This document shows positions 24,513 to 32,345 of a DNA stretch of 32,345 nucleotides, in pieces. Position 1 is the stretch's first letter. Each line of letters begins with the position of its first letter. The stretch is from SIG701 sp045611685. GTDB lineage: Bacteria > Bacillota > Clostridia > Oscillospirales > CAG-272. The translations under genes and the position numbers were made by a program. A model generated the notes under the pieces. The model saw only the letters and a list, made by a program, of their open reading frames with translations. It searched no databases and was not told the DNA's origin. The stretch spans positions 1-32,345 of the forward strand of contig JAZKXO010000088.1 in the NCBI GenBank assembly GCA_045611685.1, written 5' to 3'.

Positions 24513-25612
24513 AAAAATGGCTTGTTCTTTGTGCGGCGGCGATCCTTACCGCCCTTTGCCTCTCAAGCTGCGGCGGCGATACGCTGACTCTCAACGTATA
24601 TAACTGGGGTGAATATATCTCCGACGGCAGTGAGGGCAGTTTTGACACGATCCGCGAGTTTGAGAAATGGTACAAGGAGACCTACGGAGTGAAACTGCGT
24701 GTCAACTACACGACGTTCTCCTCAAACGAGGATATGTACAACAAGATCTCCAGCGGTGCCGTGAGCTACGACGTCATCATCCCCTCCGACTACATGATCG
24801 CCAGAATGGCTGAGGAAAATCTTCTTCTGCCCCTCAATTTCGACAACATCCCGAATTACGAGTATATCGACGACACGTTCAAGGGGCTCTATTACGACAA
24901 AGAGAATCTGTACTCCGTTCCCTATGCCTACGGTATCGTCGGTGTCATCTACGATGCAAACATCGTCGACGAAGCCGATGCGAAAGACTGGGATCTTATG
25001 TGGAACGAAAAGTACCAGGGCAAGATCCTGCAGTTCAACAATCCCCGCGACGCGTTCGGCACCGCCATGTATAAACTCGGCATCAGCGTAAACACCACCG
25101 ACAAAGCGGATTGGGACCGCGCCTACGACGAACTTCTCGCACAGCGCCCCTACGTTTACAGCTACGTTATGGATGAAATCTACAATGCGATGGAGTCCGG
25201 CGAGGCCGCCATCGGTGCGTACTACGCCGGCGACTACTTCACTATGGTGGATGCACAGGCGGAGCACGTCGATCTGAAGTTCTACTATCCCGAGCGCACG
25301 AATCTGTACGTGGATGCGATGTGCATTCCCACCTGCGCGCAGAACAAAGAGCTCGCTGAGATCTTCATCAACTACATGCTTTCCGAGGAACCCGCCGTGG
25401 CGAACGCGGAATATACCTATTACGCATCCCCGAACCGCATCGTTTATGAAAACGAGACATATATCGCCGATATGGGCGAGGAAGCGCTCGCGATCCTCTA
25501 CCCCGACCTCGGCAGCTTCCGGGATCGCTACAACGAAATGGCGTACCAAAATCTCGACAAAGAAATGCTTCGCTATATGAACTCCCTTTGGGAAAACGTG
25601 AAGATCAACTGA
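24509..25612 (+). CDS. potD: Polyamine-binding lipoprotein
   Basis: A 367-residue substrate-binding protein. The signal peptide ends in LCLSSC with C21 as the lipidated residue. The mature start TLNVYNWGEYISDGS is typical of PotD/PotF, as is the SYDVIIPSDYMIARM segment (about 86-100) and the hinge SVPYAYGIVGVIYDA (about 138-152). It binds spermidine or putrescine outside the membrane and hands it to PotB/PotC. The start overlaps potC by 4 bases. A G+C-rich hairpin follows the stop and closes the operon. Confidence 0.95.
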   Translation: MKKWLVLCAAAILTALCLSSCGGDTLTLNVYNWGEYISDGSEGSFDTIREFEKWYKETYGVKLRVNYTTFSSNEDMYNKISSGAVSYDVIIPSDYMIARMAEENLLLPLNFDNIPNYEYIDDTFKGLYYDKENLYSVPYAYGIVGVIYDANIVDEADAKDWDLMWNEKYQGKILQFNNPRDAFGTAMYKLGISVNTTDKADWDRAYDELLAQRPYVYSYVMDEIYNAMESGEAAIGAYYAGDYFTMVDAQAEHVDLKFYYPERTNLYVDAMCIPTCAQNKELAEIFINYMLSEEPAVANAEYTYYASPNRIVYENETYIADMGEEALAILYPDLGSFRDRYNEMAYQNLDKEMLRYMNSLWENVKIN

Positions 25613-25614
25613 CA

Positions 25615-25646
25615 GAAGCCCCCGCTCAAATGGGCGGGGCTTCTTT
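25615..25646 (+). terminator. Terminator after potD
   Basis: GAAGCCCC pairs with GGGGCTTC (25615-25622 and 25636-25643) and, after one bulged C, four more pairs follow. The T-tract is short (TTT). Confidence 0.7.
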
Positions 25647-25655
25647 ATATGTACA

Positions 25656-25684
25656 TTGACAATCAACCGAAAAGGCGGTATAAT
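25656..25684 (+). promoter_or_regulatory. Consensus sigma-A promoter of the NagA-like gene
   Basis: TTGACA (25656-25661), exactly 17 bases, TATAAT (25679-25684): a perfect consensus promoter 31 bases before the ATG at 25716. Confidence 0.9.
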
Positions 25685-25715
25685 AAATCATAAAATTACA
25701 AAAGGAGAATTACAT

Positions 25716-26858
25716 ATGATAGCCATTATCAACGCAGAACTCGTAATGCGCGACCATTTCATCCCCGAGGCGGTTCTTTTCATCGAAGACGGCAAGATCG
25801 CGGGATACGGCGAAATGCGAAAAACCGAAATCCCCGAGGGCTGTGAGATCATCGACGCCGAGGGCGAATACGTAGGCCCCGGTCTTGTAGACATCCACTC
25901 GCACACGGGCGGTGAATTCCAGGCGTGGCAGGAGCCGATCAAAGCCGCACAGTTCCACCTGACGCACGGCACTACCACTTTTCTCATCGCTACCTATCCG
26001 AGACAGAAAAAAGAGCAGTACATCGAGACGGGAAAAAACGTCCGTGAGGCTATGAAACTTCCCGAAGGAAAAAGCATCGGGGGTATTTATTACGAGGGAC
26101 CGTACATCAATGCAAACTACGGTTCGAACAAAAAGCTCTACCCTTGGGACAAACCGATCGTGCCCGAGGACTACGAGCCGATCATTGAAGCCGGTCTCGG
26201 ACTTGTCAAGGTATGGGGCCTCGCACCCGAGCGACCCGACATTCTCCCCTTCGTGAAAGCGGTAAAGGCAGCCATGCCCGACGTTCGTTTCGCCGTTACG
26301 CACAGTGAGGCCACGCCCCAACAGATCGAGGCTCTTATGCCCTACGGTATGTCCGTCGGTACGCACCACACCAACGCTACGGGTACAATCGTAAACTATC
26401 CCGAGTGCCGCGGCGTATGCGTGGACGAGGCAGTAAACTACAACGACGGCATGTATGCAGAGCTCATCTGCGACAGCCGCGGCATCCACGTGGACCCGTA
26501 TATGCTTCGTCTCGTTCGTAAGATCAAAGGCGATTCCCGTATCGTTCTGATCTCTGACCGCACCTATAACGACGCACCGAAGCCCGCCGGCTACGAAGAT
26601 GTCTTTGATATTAACTTCGACGGCGCGAACGATATCGCAGGCTCAAAGCTAACGCTCGAGATCGCGTGCCGCAACTACATGAAGCACACCGGTGCGTCGA
26701 TGGTCGATGCGTTCCGCGTGGGCTCCTACAATCCCGCACGCGTGGCTGGCTTTACCGATCGCGGCGAGATCGGTGTCGGACTCCGTGCTGACCTTATCAT
26801 CGTCGACCGTAAGATGAACGTAAAGAAAGTCATCCTCGACGGCGAGGTCGTAAGATAA
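25716..26858 (+). CDS. NagA-like amidohydrolase (paralogue of nagA)
   Basis: The frame opens at 25656, inside the promoter; AAAAGGAG before the ATG at 25716 gives a 380-residue protein. It keeps the amidohydrolase scaffold of GlcNAc-6-P deacetylases: GLVDIHSHTGG (HxH), YYEGPYIN (Glu), VTHSEATP (His in place of the usual GHTDAT), GTHHTNATG (His) and LISDRTYND (catalytic Asp position). Several loops differ from the canonical nagA in this window, for example the absence of THLFNAM. Its substrate may therefore be a different N-acetyl sugar phosphate or related compound. It has its own strong promoter and terminator and sits between pot and the surface operon, away from nagA. Annotation as a second NagA would be over-precise. 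Confidence 0.85.
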   Translation: MIAIINAELVMRDHFIPEAVLFIEDGKIAGYGEMRKTEIPEGCEIIDAEGEYVGPGLVDIHSHTGGEFQAWQEPIKAAQFHLTHGTTTFLIATYPRQKKEQYIETGKNVREAMKLPEGKSIGGIYYEGPYINANYGSNKKLYPWDKPIVPEDYEPIIEAGLGLVKVWGLAPERPDILPFVKAVKAAMPDVRFAVTHSEATPQQIEALMPYGMSVGTHHTNATGTIVNYPECRGVCVDEAVNYNDGMYAELICDSRGIHVDPYMLRLVRKIKGDSRIVLISDRTYNDAPKPAGYEDVFDINFDGANDIAGSKLTLEIACRNYMKHTGASMVDAFRVGSYNPARVAGFTDRGEIGVGLRADLIIVDRKMNVKKVILDGEVVR

Positions 26859-26882
26859 GCTAAAACCTGTTTTAAAACACAT

Positions 26883-26917
26883 AACAAGACCGACTCCACC
26901 TTGGAGTCGGTCTTGTT
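26883..26917 (+). terminator. Terminator after the NagA-like gene
   Basis: A perfect 16-bp stem (26883-26898 with 26902-26917) has a 3-base loop. The stem is strong, but the T-tract on the right is poor. Confidence 0.7.
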
Positions 26918-26931
26918 CATATGTCCGTATC

Positions 26932-26960
26932 TTTACAATCGGGAATCGCTATGATATAAT
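26932..26960 (+). promoter_or_regulatory. Promoter of the surface acyltransferase operon
   Basis: TTTACA (26932-26937), a 17-base spacer and TATAAT (26955-26960) with an extended TGA before the -10 lie about 60 bases before the ATG at 27020. Confidence 0.82.
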
Positions 26961-27019
26961 GTACTGAACACACAAAGACCGTCCCGAACGGATCAGCCGT
27001 AAAAACAGGAAGTGATTCT

Positions 27020-29080
27020 ATGAAACGTTTCTCCTCCGTGTGCCTATCCCTTATACTGATGCTTTTCGCTCTTTTCGCGTTGGGATGTACAGCCTCCCAA
27101 AAAGCGCAAAGAGAGTATACCGTACGCGTTCTGCTCCCCGAAAGCGATGCGTATGATTTTTTTGGCGCCCAGATTCTGGAAAACGGCACCCCTCTCGGAG
27201 AGCTTTCCGACACGCGCATACTGGACGTCCGCCCCGGACAGTCGGTACGCTTTGCCGTAACGGAAAAGCCGGGAACCCGTCTTTCCTTTGACAACGAAAA
27301 TCTCACTTTTGAAAACGGTTTTCTCACACTTTCCGATGTCCGCGTTCCCGTAACGCTCGAGATTTCCGTCGATCCGATTCCTACTTATACATACAACTGT
27401 CTTGTAAACGTTGACGGGGGTAACGTAATCTCCTCCATTGAATCGGGCAGCAAAGCGCTCGAAAACACGATGATTACAATGACCGCAACGCCCACTGAAA
27501 AGCAGATATTTCTCGGCTTCTCGAAGGGGAATTTTTTGAGTGAGGGCGGTGAACTTCTGACAGTAGAGGAAACGTATTCCTTTGACCTTGTCCGAAACAC
27601 CGATGTATACGCAAACTTTGAGGACTGGTCGCTCTGGCGACTCAATTATCACCGAAATGGCGGCAAGACCGCGGACGGAACGGAGGAAACGCTCTTCGAC
27701 GCCTACGCCGAATCCTTTTATTACTGCCCGAACACACGTCCCGACAAGGGATTCTTCACCAGGGATGGCTACGTGCTCACCGGCTATAACACAAAGCCAG
27801 ACGGCACCGGACAGTATTACGGCCTTGGCTGGAACGTCATCATGCCCGAAAGCGGCGTGATTGATCTGTACTGCCAATGGGAAAAGGCCGCCGACGCCTC
27901 CCTTTTCGAATATACGGTTTTACGGAATTCCGTCTCGATAACCGGATATACGGGCGATGATACCCGCCTTATTATTCCGGAAACGATCGACGGAAAAGCC
28001 GTAACGACGCTCTCTGAAAACGCGTTCAGCGGTGCATCTTTTCGAGAGGTATATATCCCGAAATCCGTCCGCACGATCGATCATAACGCCTTCAACACCT
28101 GCCAGACGCTCGAAAAGGTTTACCTTTCCGACAGCGTGAAAATCTGCTACGACGACAGTTTTTATAACTGCCCCGCACTGAGAACGCTCGTGCCCGAGGC
28201 TACCGAATATCCCCACAGCGACAACGATCTGAACTTTACCTATCAAGTAAATTACGAGCGGCTCATTACCCGTACGGGAAAGATTATGCTCATCGTTTCC
28301 GGCTCCACGAACGTGTACGGTCTTACGGCAAAAGAGGTGGAGGATGCTCTCGGTAATGAGTGGGATATCATCACCTATGCAACCGTCGCCTCCACGCCCG
28401 CTACCATGTACGCGGAGATTGGACTTTCTTACCTGGATGCGAACGACCTTCTGATCCTTACCCCCGAAGCATCCCCCTACGGCCATCCGTGGGGTACAAA
28501 CTACTGGGAATACTACGTCTGGCAGATCTTTGAGGGCGCCTACGACGCCATTCCGCTTATTGACATATCCAATTACACAAAGGTGTTCTCCGCGTTCTCC
28601 ACGTTCAATCAGACAAGATCCAAAACGAGAGAAAAAACCTACGAGCACCACTCCGAGCATCTGAACGAATACGGTGAATACGCCACGTTCCGTCCCGCCA
28701 TAAAGCCCGGTTCTCCTTGGGTAAAATGGGATATGGACGTATTCTTCACAGAAGAAAACGTCGAAAATTACAACCGTATGCTCACGGCCGCAAAAGAAAA
28801 AGGACTTACCCCTATGATCGGTTGGCTCGCCAGCGTAAGTGAGGAGGCAATGATGCCCGAGGCACGCATCCGCGAAAATCAACTGGCATACATGAACCGT
28901 GCCGAAGAACTCTACGACGCGTACTTCTTTGGCGACATCAAGGACTACATATACGAGCCGAAGTACGTGCACGATCAGGCGATGCATCTGAATACCTTAG
29001 GCTGTGAAGTGCGCACAAAGCAAATCATCAAAGATATAAAGGCGGCACTTACCGATCTCGGACTTTGGAGGGAGGATTGA
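27020..29080 (+). CDS. Surface lipoprotein with InlB-like repeat, BspA-like LRR and C-terminal SGNH-like domain
   Basis: A 686-residue secreted protein. The signal ends in LFALGC, with C23 lipidated. Residues about 206-289 resemble an InlB/Listeria-Bacteroides repeat (LNYHRNGGKT ... DLYCQWEK). Residues about 297-391 are BspA-type LRR_5 repeats (ENAFSGASFREVYIPKSV, NAFNTCQTLEKVYLSDSV). Residues about 420-684 look SGNH-like: KIMLIVSGSTNVYG holds S429 at the nucleophile place, NDLLILTPEASP follows, and DQAMHLNTLG (652-661) supplies the Asp/His pair. This last domain lines up well with the SGNH part of the protein encoded at 30817. AGGAAGTG precedes the ATG. It is first in a four-gene operon with an MBOAT, so a glycan O-acylation or esterase role outside the cell is inferred. 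Confidence 0.82.
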   Translation: MKRFSSVCLSLILMLFALFALGCTASQKAQREYTVRVLLPESDAYDFFGAQILENGTPLGELSDTRILDVRPGQSVRFAVTEKPGTRLSFDNENLTFENGFLTLSDVRVPVTLEISVDPIPTYTYNCLVNVDGGNVISSIESGSKALENTMITMTATPTEKQIFLGFSKGNFLSEGGELLTVEETYSFDLVRNTDVYANFEDWSLWRLNYHRNGGKTADGTEETLFDAYAESFYYCPNTRPDKGFFTRDGYVLTGYNTKPDGTGQYYGLGWNVIMPESGVIDLYCQWEKAADASLFEYTVLRNSVSITGYTGDDTRLIIPETIDGKAVTTLSENAFSGASFREVYIPKSVRTIDHNAFNTCQTLEKVYLSDSVKICYDDSFYNCPALRTLVPEATEYPHSDNDLNFTYQVNYERLITRTGKIMLIVSGSTNVYGLTAKEVEDALGNEWDIITYATVASTPATMYAEIGLSYLDANDLLILTPEASPYGHPWGTNYWEYYVWQIFEGAYDAIPLIDISNYTKVFSAFSTFNQTRSKTREKTYEHHSEHLNEYGEYATFRPAIKPGSPWVKWDMDVFFTEENVENYNRMLTAAKEKGLTPMIGWLASVSEEAMMPEARIRENQLAYMNRAEELYDAYFFGDIKDYIYEPKYVHDQAMHLNTLGCEVRTKQIIKDIKAALTDLGLWRED

Positions 29081-29082
29081 TT

Positions 29083-29331
29083 ATGGAAACCTTACTTTTG
29101 CACCCTGCGATCCTCCTGACCGCTTTTGTCTTTGTGCTCGTTTGTGCATTTTTGGCCGTCCGTACCCGTTTCGCCCTTCTCTTTACGATTCTCGAAGGGA
29201 TCGCATCTCTTTTCGTTATCTCTTTTCTCTTATGGCAGGCGGCATCTATGGAGGAACTCCTTTTCGCGCTACTCGTTCTTCTCTCGCCGAGCCTCTTTTT
29301 GAGATGGGGAAAAGGAGGAGATGAAAAATGA
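29083..29331 (+). CDS. Small membrane protein (82 residues) coupled to the MBOAT gene
   Basis: The start is the ATG at 29083, after GGAGGGAGG; an upstream in-frame ATG at 29065 lies inside the preceding gene. The product has two to three hydrophobic segments (PAILLTAFVFVLVCAFLAV, FALLFTILEGIASLFVISFLL, and a C-terminal LLFALLVLLSPSLFL) and a basic-acidic tail (RWGKGGDEK). Its last codons overlap the MBOAT start by 4 bases (ATGA), so translation is coupled. I know no family for it. Small membrane proteins do accompany MBOATs in Dlt systems (DltX), which makes an accessory role plausible but unproven. Confidence 0.78.
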   Translation: METLLLHPAILLTAFVFVLVCAFLAVRTRFALLFTILEGIASLFVISFLLWQAASMEELLFALLVLLSPSLFLRWGKGGDEK

Positions 29332-30800
29332 ATTTCAACTCTTTTTCCTTTCTCGTCTTTTTCCCGATCGTAGTAGCGCTGTTTTTCACCCTTCCCCATA
29401 AACTCCGCTGGATTATGCTTCTCGCCGCCAGTTATTTCTTTTACATGAGCTGGAGCGCGGAGCTGATCGTTCTTATCCTTTTCACCACGCTCATCTCGTA
29501 TCTTGCCGCCATTGGCATCGAGCGGACAAAGTCGAAAACGAAGAAAAAACTTCTTCTGACCTTGACGCTTGTATCTTGCCTCGGTATTCTCTTTTTCTTC
29601 AAGTATTTCCATTTTCTTTCGGATTCGGTAGCGGGCATCCTTCGCTTTTTCTCCATCCCCGCAAACGATCTTTCTCTAGAACTCCTTTTGCCGGTGGGCA
29701 TCTCCTTCTACACGTTCCAAACGCTCTCCTACGTCATTGACGTGTATAGAGGAAGCGTCGAGGCGGAAAGGCATTTCGGCTACTACGCCTTGTTCGTTTC
29801 CTTCTTTCCCCAGCTTGTTGCCGGGCCCATCGAGCGCCCCGGCAATCTGATTCCCCAGCTGAAGGCGCGCCACGTGCCGTGCTTTGCCGATTTTTCCGAG
29901 GGCTTATCCAAAATGCTGATCGGATTTTTCAAAAAAGTAGTTGTCGCCGACGGACTTGCCGTATACGTAAATTCCGTCTATAACGATCCGTCATCAGCTA
30001 CCGGTTTCGGTGTAGCGATCGCTACCGTCCTTTTCGCATTTCAGATTTACTGCGATTTCTCCGGCTATACCGATATAGCCATCGGTGCCGCACGAGTGAT
30101 AGGCATTCGCCTTATGCAAAACTTCAACCGGCCCTATATTGCCGAAACTATCCGCGATTTCTGGGCACGCTGGCATATTTCCCTCTCCACGTGGTTTAAG
30201 GATTATCTCTATTTCCCCCTGGGCGGCAGCAGATGCGCCCCCGCCCGCCATCTTTTCAATCTGTTTTTCGTATTCCTCGTAAGCGGGCTTTGGCACGGCG
30301 CCGCGTGGACGTTCGTCCTCTGGGGCGCGCTGCACGGCATTTATCAAATCATAGGCACGCTCACACGCGCACCCCGCCTGAAGCTTCTCCAAAAATGCCG
30401 TATTCCCGAGGATGCCCCCGCCATACGCATCGCGAGAAGAACGTCCGTGTTTCTCCTCGTTTCGTTTTCCTGGATTTTCTTCCGCGCCAACAGCCTTTTT
30501 GATCTTCGTGTCCTTTTGGACACACTCTTCACCGATTGGTCCATGAGCGGCGCTTACTTTACGTCTACGCTTGAAACGATGGGGCTCACTCTCCCCAAAA
30601 TTTTGACGGTGATCCTCTCGCTTCTCTTTATGCGGCAGATGGATACAACCGGGCTGTGCGACGGTGAAAATGAATCTGTGCTTTTAGCGATGCCGCAATC
30701 GGTTTACCGCACGGTTTGCCTTATTTGGATTATCGCTATCGGCTGGCTTCTCACCCTTGCCGGCGACGGCGCAAGCGCGTTTATTTACTTCCAGTTCTGA
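29328..30800 (+). CDS. MBOAT-family O-acyltransferase (AlgI/DltB-like), second cassette
   Basis: A 490-residue multi-pass membrane protein. Motifs are GISFYTFQTLSYVIDVYRG (124-142), FPQLVAGPIERP (160-171), DFSGYTDIAIGAARVIG (243-259), IRDFWARWHISLSTWFKDY (275-293) and GLWHGAAWTFVLWG (320-333), with H323 as catalytic histidine. It ends in FIYFQF. AGGAGG precedes the ATG. It overlaps the small membrane gene by 4 bases. Partners on both sides carry SGNH-like domains, so it would pass acyl groups to them for transfer to an extracellular glycan. It is related to, but clearly different from, the MBOAT at 14920. Confidence 0.95.
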   Translation: MNFNSFSFLVFFPIVVALFFTLPHKLRWIMLLAASYFFYMSWSAELIVLILFTTLISYLAAIGIERTKSKTKKKLLLTLTLVSCLGILFFFKYFHFLSDSVAGILRFFSIPANDLSLELLLPVGISFYTFQTLSYVIDVYRGSVEAERHFGYYALFVSFFPQLVAGPIERPGNLIPQLKARHVPCFADFSEGLSKMLIGFFKKVVVADGLAVYVNSVYNDPSSATGFGVAIATVLFAFQIYCDFSGYTDIAIGAARVIGIRLMQNFNRPYIAETIRDFWARWHISLSTWFKDYLYFPLGGSRCAPARHLFNLFFVFLVSGLWHGAAWTFVLWGALHGIYQIIGTLTRAPRLKLLQKCRIPEDAPAIRIARRTSVFLLVSFSWIFFRANSLFDLRVLLDTLFTDWSMSGAYFTSTLETMGLTLPKILTVILSLLFMRQMDTTGLCDGENESVLLAMPQSVYRTVCLIWIIAIGWLLTLAGDGASAFIYFQF

Positions 30801-30816
30801 GAAAGGAGACACGCCT

Positions 30817-32307
30817 ATGAGAAAAAAATACATACTCGGCACGACAGCCGTCATACTTGCCGTTCTCCTTCCTCTCGTCTTCTTTTTGAGCATCACCGCC
30901 TCGGTGCCGTCCGTATATGGCGAAACGTTCGTGCAAGCCCTTGGCGAAAAGTTCGACCGTCTCACTTCCGTCGACGAACCGAAACTCATCCTTATCGGCG
31001 GCTCCAGCGTGGCTTTCGGCTTTGACAGCAAAATGCTCGAGGAGGCACTCGGCATGCCCGTCGTCAATTTCGGTCTGTACGCCACGCTCGGCACGAAGCT
31101 TATGATGGATCTCTCAAAGGCCAATATCGGTAAGAACGATATTATCCTCCTTTCCCCCGAAATGGATCCGCAGACGCTTTCTCTCTACTTCAACGCCGAG
31201 TCCACATGGCAGGCGATGGAGGGGCACACGGAGATGCTTCGCTATATTGCCAAAGAGGATCTCCCCGCTATGGCCGGCGCTTATTATGAGTACGGCATGC
31301 AAAAATTCGGCTATCACAAAGACGGCATCAAGCTTTCTCCGACGGGCGTATACCGCAGCGATTCTTTCAATGCATACGGCGATATCGAATATAAGCGCCC
31401 CTACAACACGCTGTACGAATCGACGGGGCTCCGATACGATACCACAACCGTAATCAACCTCACCCCCGACATCGTCTCGGATGATTTCATTGATTACGTG
31501 AACGAATACACCGAATGGTGCAAGAAAAAAGGTGCCACCGTGTACTTCAGTTTTTGCCCCATGAACCGAGACGCGCTCTCACAAACAACGGACGCACAGG
31601 CGATGATCGCCTTCTTCGATTATCTTTCGGCTTCACTTGAGTGTACAGTCATAGACTCCCCCGAAGACACAGCATACGACGCCGAGTACTTCTACGATAC
31701 GAACTACCATCTGAACGATGCCGGTGCAATACTCCACACAAAAGAAATTCTGAAGGCTTTGTACCGACAGATGGGACGTACCGACCTCCCCCGCGTCCAG
31801 GTACCGGAGAAGCCTGCCTTACCCGTGTACGAAGGATTCCTTACCTGGAACGACAACGAATATTCTCATTTTTTCCTTTATGAAGCATACGGAAACGGAT
31901 ACGCCATCGTCGGCACGACGGACGCTGCAAAAAGCGAGCCGTATCTCGAAATACCGACGATTTACAAAGGACGTGCCGTACTGGCAATCGCCTCGGGTGC
32001 TTTTGCCGGATGCGATGCGCTTTCCGAGATCAAGGTGTTTAAAAATATTACCGTGTTCGAAGAGGAGCTATTCAGCGGTTACAGCGGAAATCTGACCGTT
32101 TATATGGACGTGGAGGATGCCGCGTATATGACGGATCCAAACGCATCTTTGCCCCGCGTCAGCCCCGCTATGATGGAAAACACCACCGCAAAAGTGAAGA
32201 TTTGCTTTTCGCAAAAATGCTTCGAACGCTATCTGCAGGATTACAGCTGGCAGCAGTACGGCGCTCTCTTTGACGTCGGGACGAAAGAATCCCCCGCCTC
32301 CCCCTAA
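30817..32307 (+). CDS. Membrane-anchored SGNH-family protein with C-terminal BspA-like domain
   Basis: The frame opens at 30757, overlapping the MBOAT gene, but AAAGGAG before the ATG at 30817 sets a 496-residue protein. Residues 6-26 are a membrane anchor. The SGNH-like domain (about 55-320) has KLILIGGSSVAFGFDS (S63 nucleophile) and YDTNYHLNDAG (293-303, with D294 and H298). After a Pro-rich linker (RVQVPEKPALPVYEG), residues about 350-430 form a BspA-type LRR-like segment (IASGAFAGCDALSEIKVFKN). The first module matches the C-terminal domain of the lipoprotein at 27020 and the second matches its LRR, in reversed order. Last gene of the operon, with a terminator after it. Likely completes the acyl transfer begun by the MBOAT. 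Confidence 0.88.
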   Translation: MRKKYILGTTAVILAVLLPLVFFLSITASVPSVYGETFVQALGEKFDRLTSVDEPKLILIGGSSVAFGFDSKMLEEALGMPVVNFGLYATLGTKLMMDLSKANIGKNDIILLSPEMDPQTLSLYFNAESTWQAMEGHTEMLRYIAKEDLPAMAGAYYEYGMQKFGYHKDGIKLSPTGVYRSDSFNAYGDIEYKRPYNTLYESTGLRYDTTTVINLTPDIVSDDFIDYVNEYTEWCKKKGATVYFSFCPMNRDALSQTTDAQAMIAFFDYLSASLECTVIDSPEDTAYDAEYFYDTNYHLNDAGAILHTKEILKALYRQMGRTDLPRVQVPEKPALPVYEGFLTWNDNEYSHFFLYEAYGNGYAIVGTTDAAKSEPYLEIPTIYKGRAVLAIASGAFAGCDALSEIKVFKNITVFEEELFSGYSGNLTVYMDVEDAAYMTDPNASLPRVSPAMMENTTAKVKICFSQKCFERYLQDYSWQQYGALFDVGTKESPASP

Positions 32308-32310
32308 TAA

Positions 32311-32345
32311 AACCCCCGCGGACCTGAAGGCCGCGGGGGTTGTTT
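32311..32345 (+). terminator. Terminator of the surface acyltransferase operon
   Basis: AACCCCCGCGG / CCGCGGGGGTT (32311-32321 and 32331-32341) is a perfect 11-bp stem followed by TGTTT at the window edge. Confidence 0.9.

Noticed and set aside
1..32345. CRISPR arrays, insertion sequences, phage genes, tRNA or rRNA genes
   Set aside because: No regularly spaced repeats, transposase or integrase motifs, or RNA-gene signatures were seen while reading both strands.

Overview
The window reads as a chromosomal stretch from a Gram-positive, Clostridia-type bacterium, possibly an uncultivated gut lineage. G+C looks slightly above 50 percent by eye. The evidence is strong AGGAGG-type ribosome binding sites, sigma-A-like promoters, U-tract terminators, lipobox lipoproteins, an ECF sigma operon, BspA-type leucine-rich repeats, InlB-type repeats and a YitT-family protein. 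No tRNA, rRNA, CRISPR array, insertion sequence or phage gene was recognised. Nothing beyond family-level resemblance supports a species name.

Layout. Positions 1-2590 hold the 3' part of a carboxyltransferase gene (oxaloacetate decarboxylase alpha / pyruvate carboxylase B type) and a cytoplasmic sialidase-like Asp-box protein. Convergent to them is recG (2640-4799, minus). Then follow a three-domain GrpB/pyrophosphatase-like/Nudix fusion (5027-6301), a small membrane protein and a three-domain S1 RNA-binding protein on the minus strand, a YitT-family membrane protein, a tiny relic of an endonuclease/exonuclease/phosphatase gene, a CorA transporter and a calcium-type P-ATPase (to 12872). Positions 13090-14824 form an ECF sigma / anti-sigma-like / lipoprotein operon.

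Positions 14920-17450 carry a first MBOAT O-acyltransferase with its DHHW/AlgX-like partner. Positions 17491-19999 (minus) carry nagA and an overlapping ROK-like sugar kinase, an amino-sugar salvage pair. A TIM-barrel sugar isomerase follows. The longest non-coding stretch (21107-21677) holds a strong promoter, a densely folded RNA of about 200 nt and a terminator-like hairpin, directly before potABCD (polyamine uptake, 21678-25612). A NagA paralogue with a consensus promoter comes next.

The last 5.3 kb (27020-32307) is a four-gene cell-surface operon: a lipoprotein with InlB-like, BspA-like and SGNH-like domains, an 82-residue membrane protein, a second MBOAT acyltransferase, and a membrane-anchored SGNH protein ending in a BspA-like domain. 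The two outer proteins share the same SGNH-like and LRR-like modules in opposite order. The operon looks like an envelope or polysaccharide O-acylation machine. This module, the structured RNA before potA and the GrpB/PPase/Nudix fusion are the parts most worth a second look.
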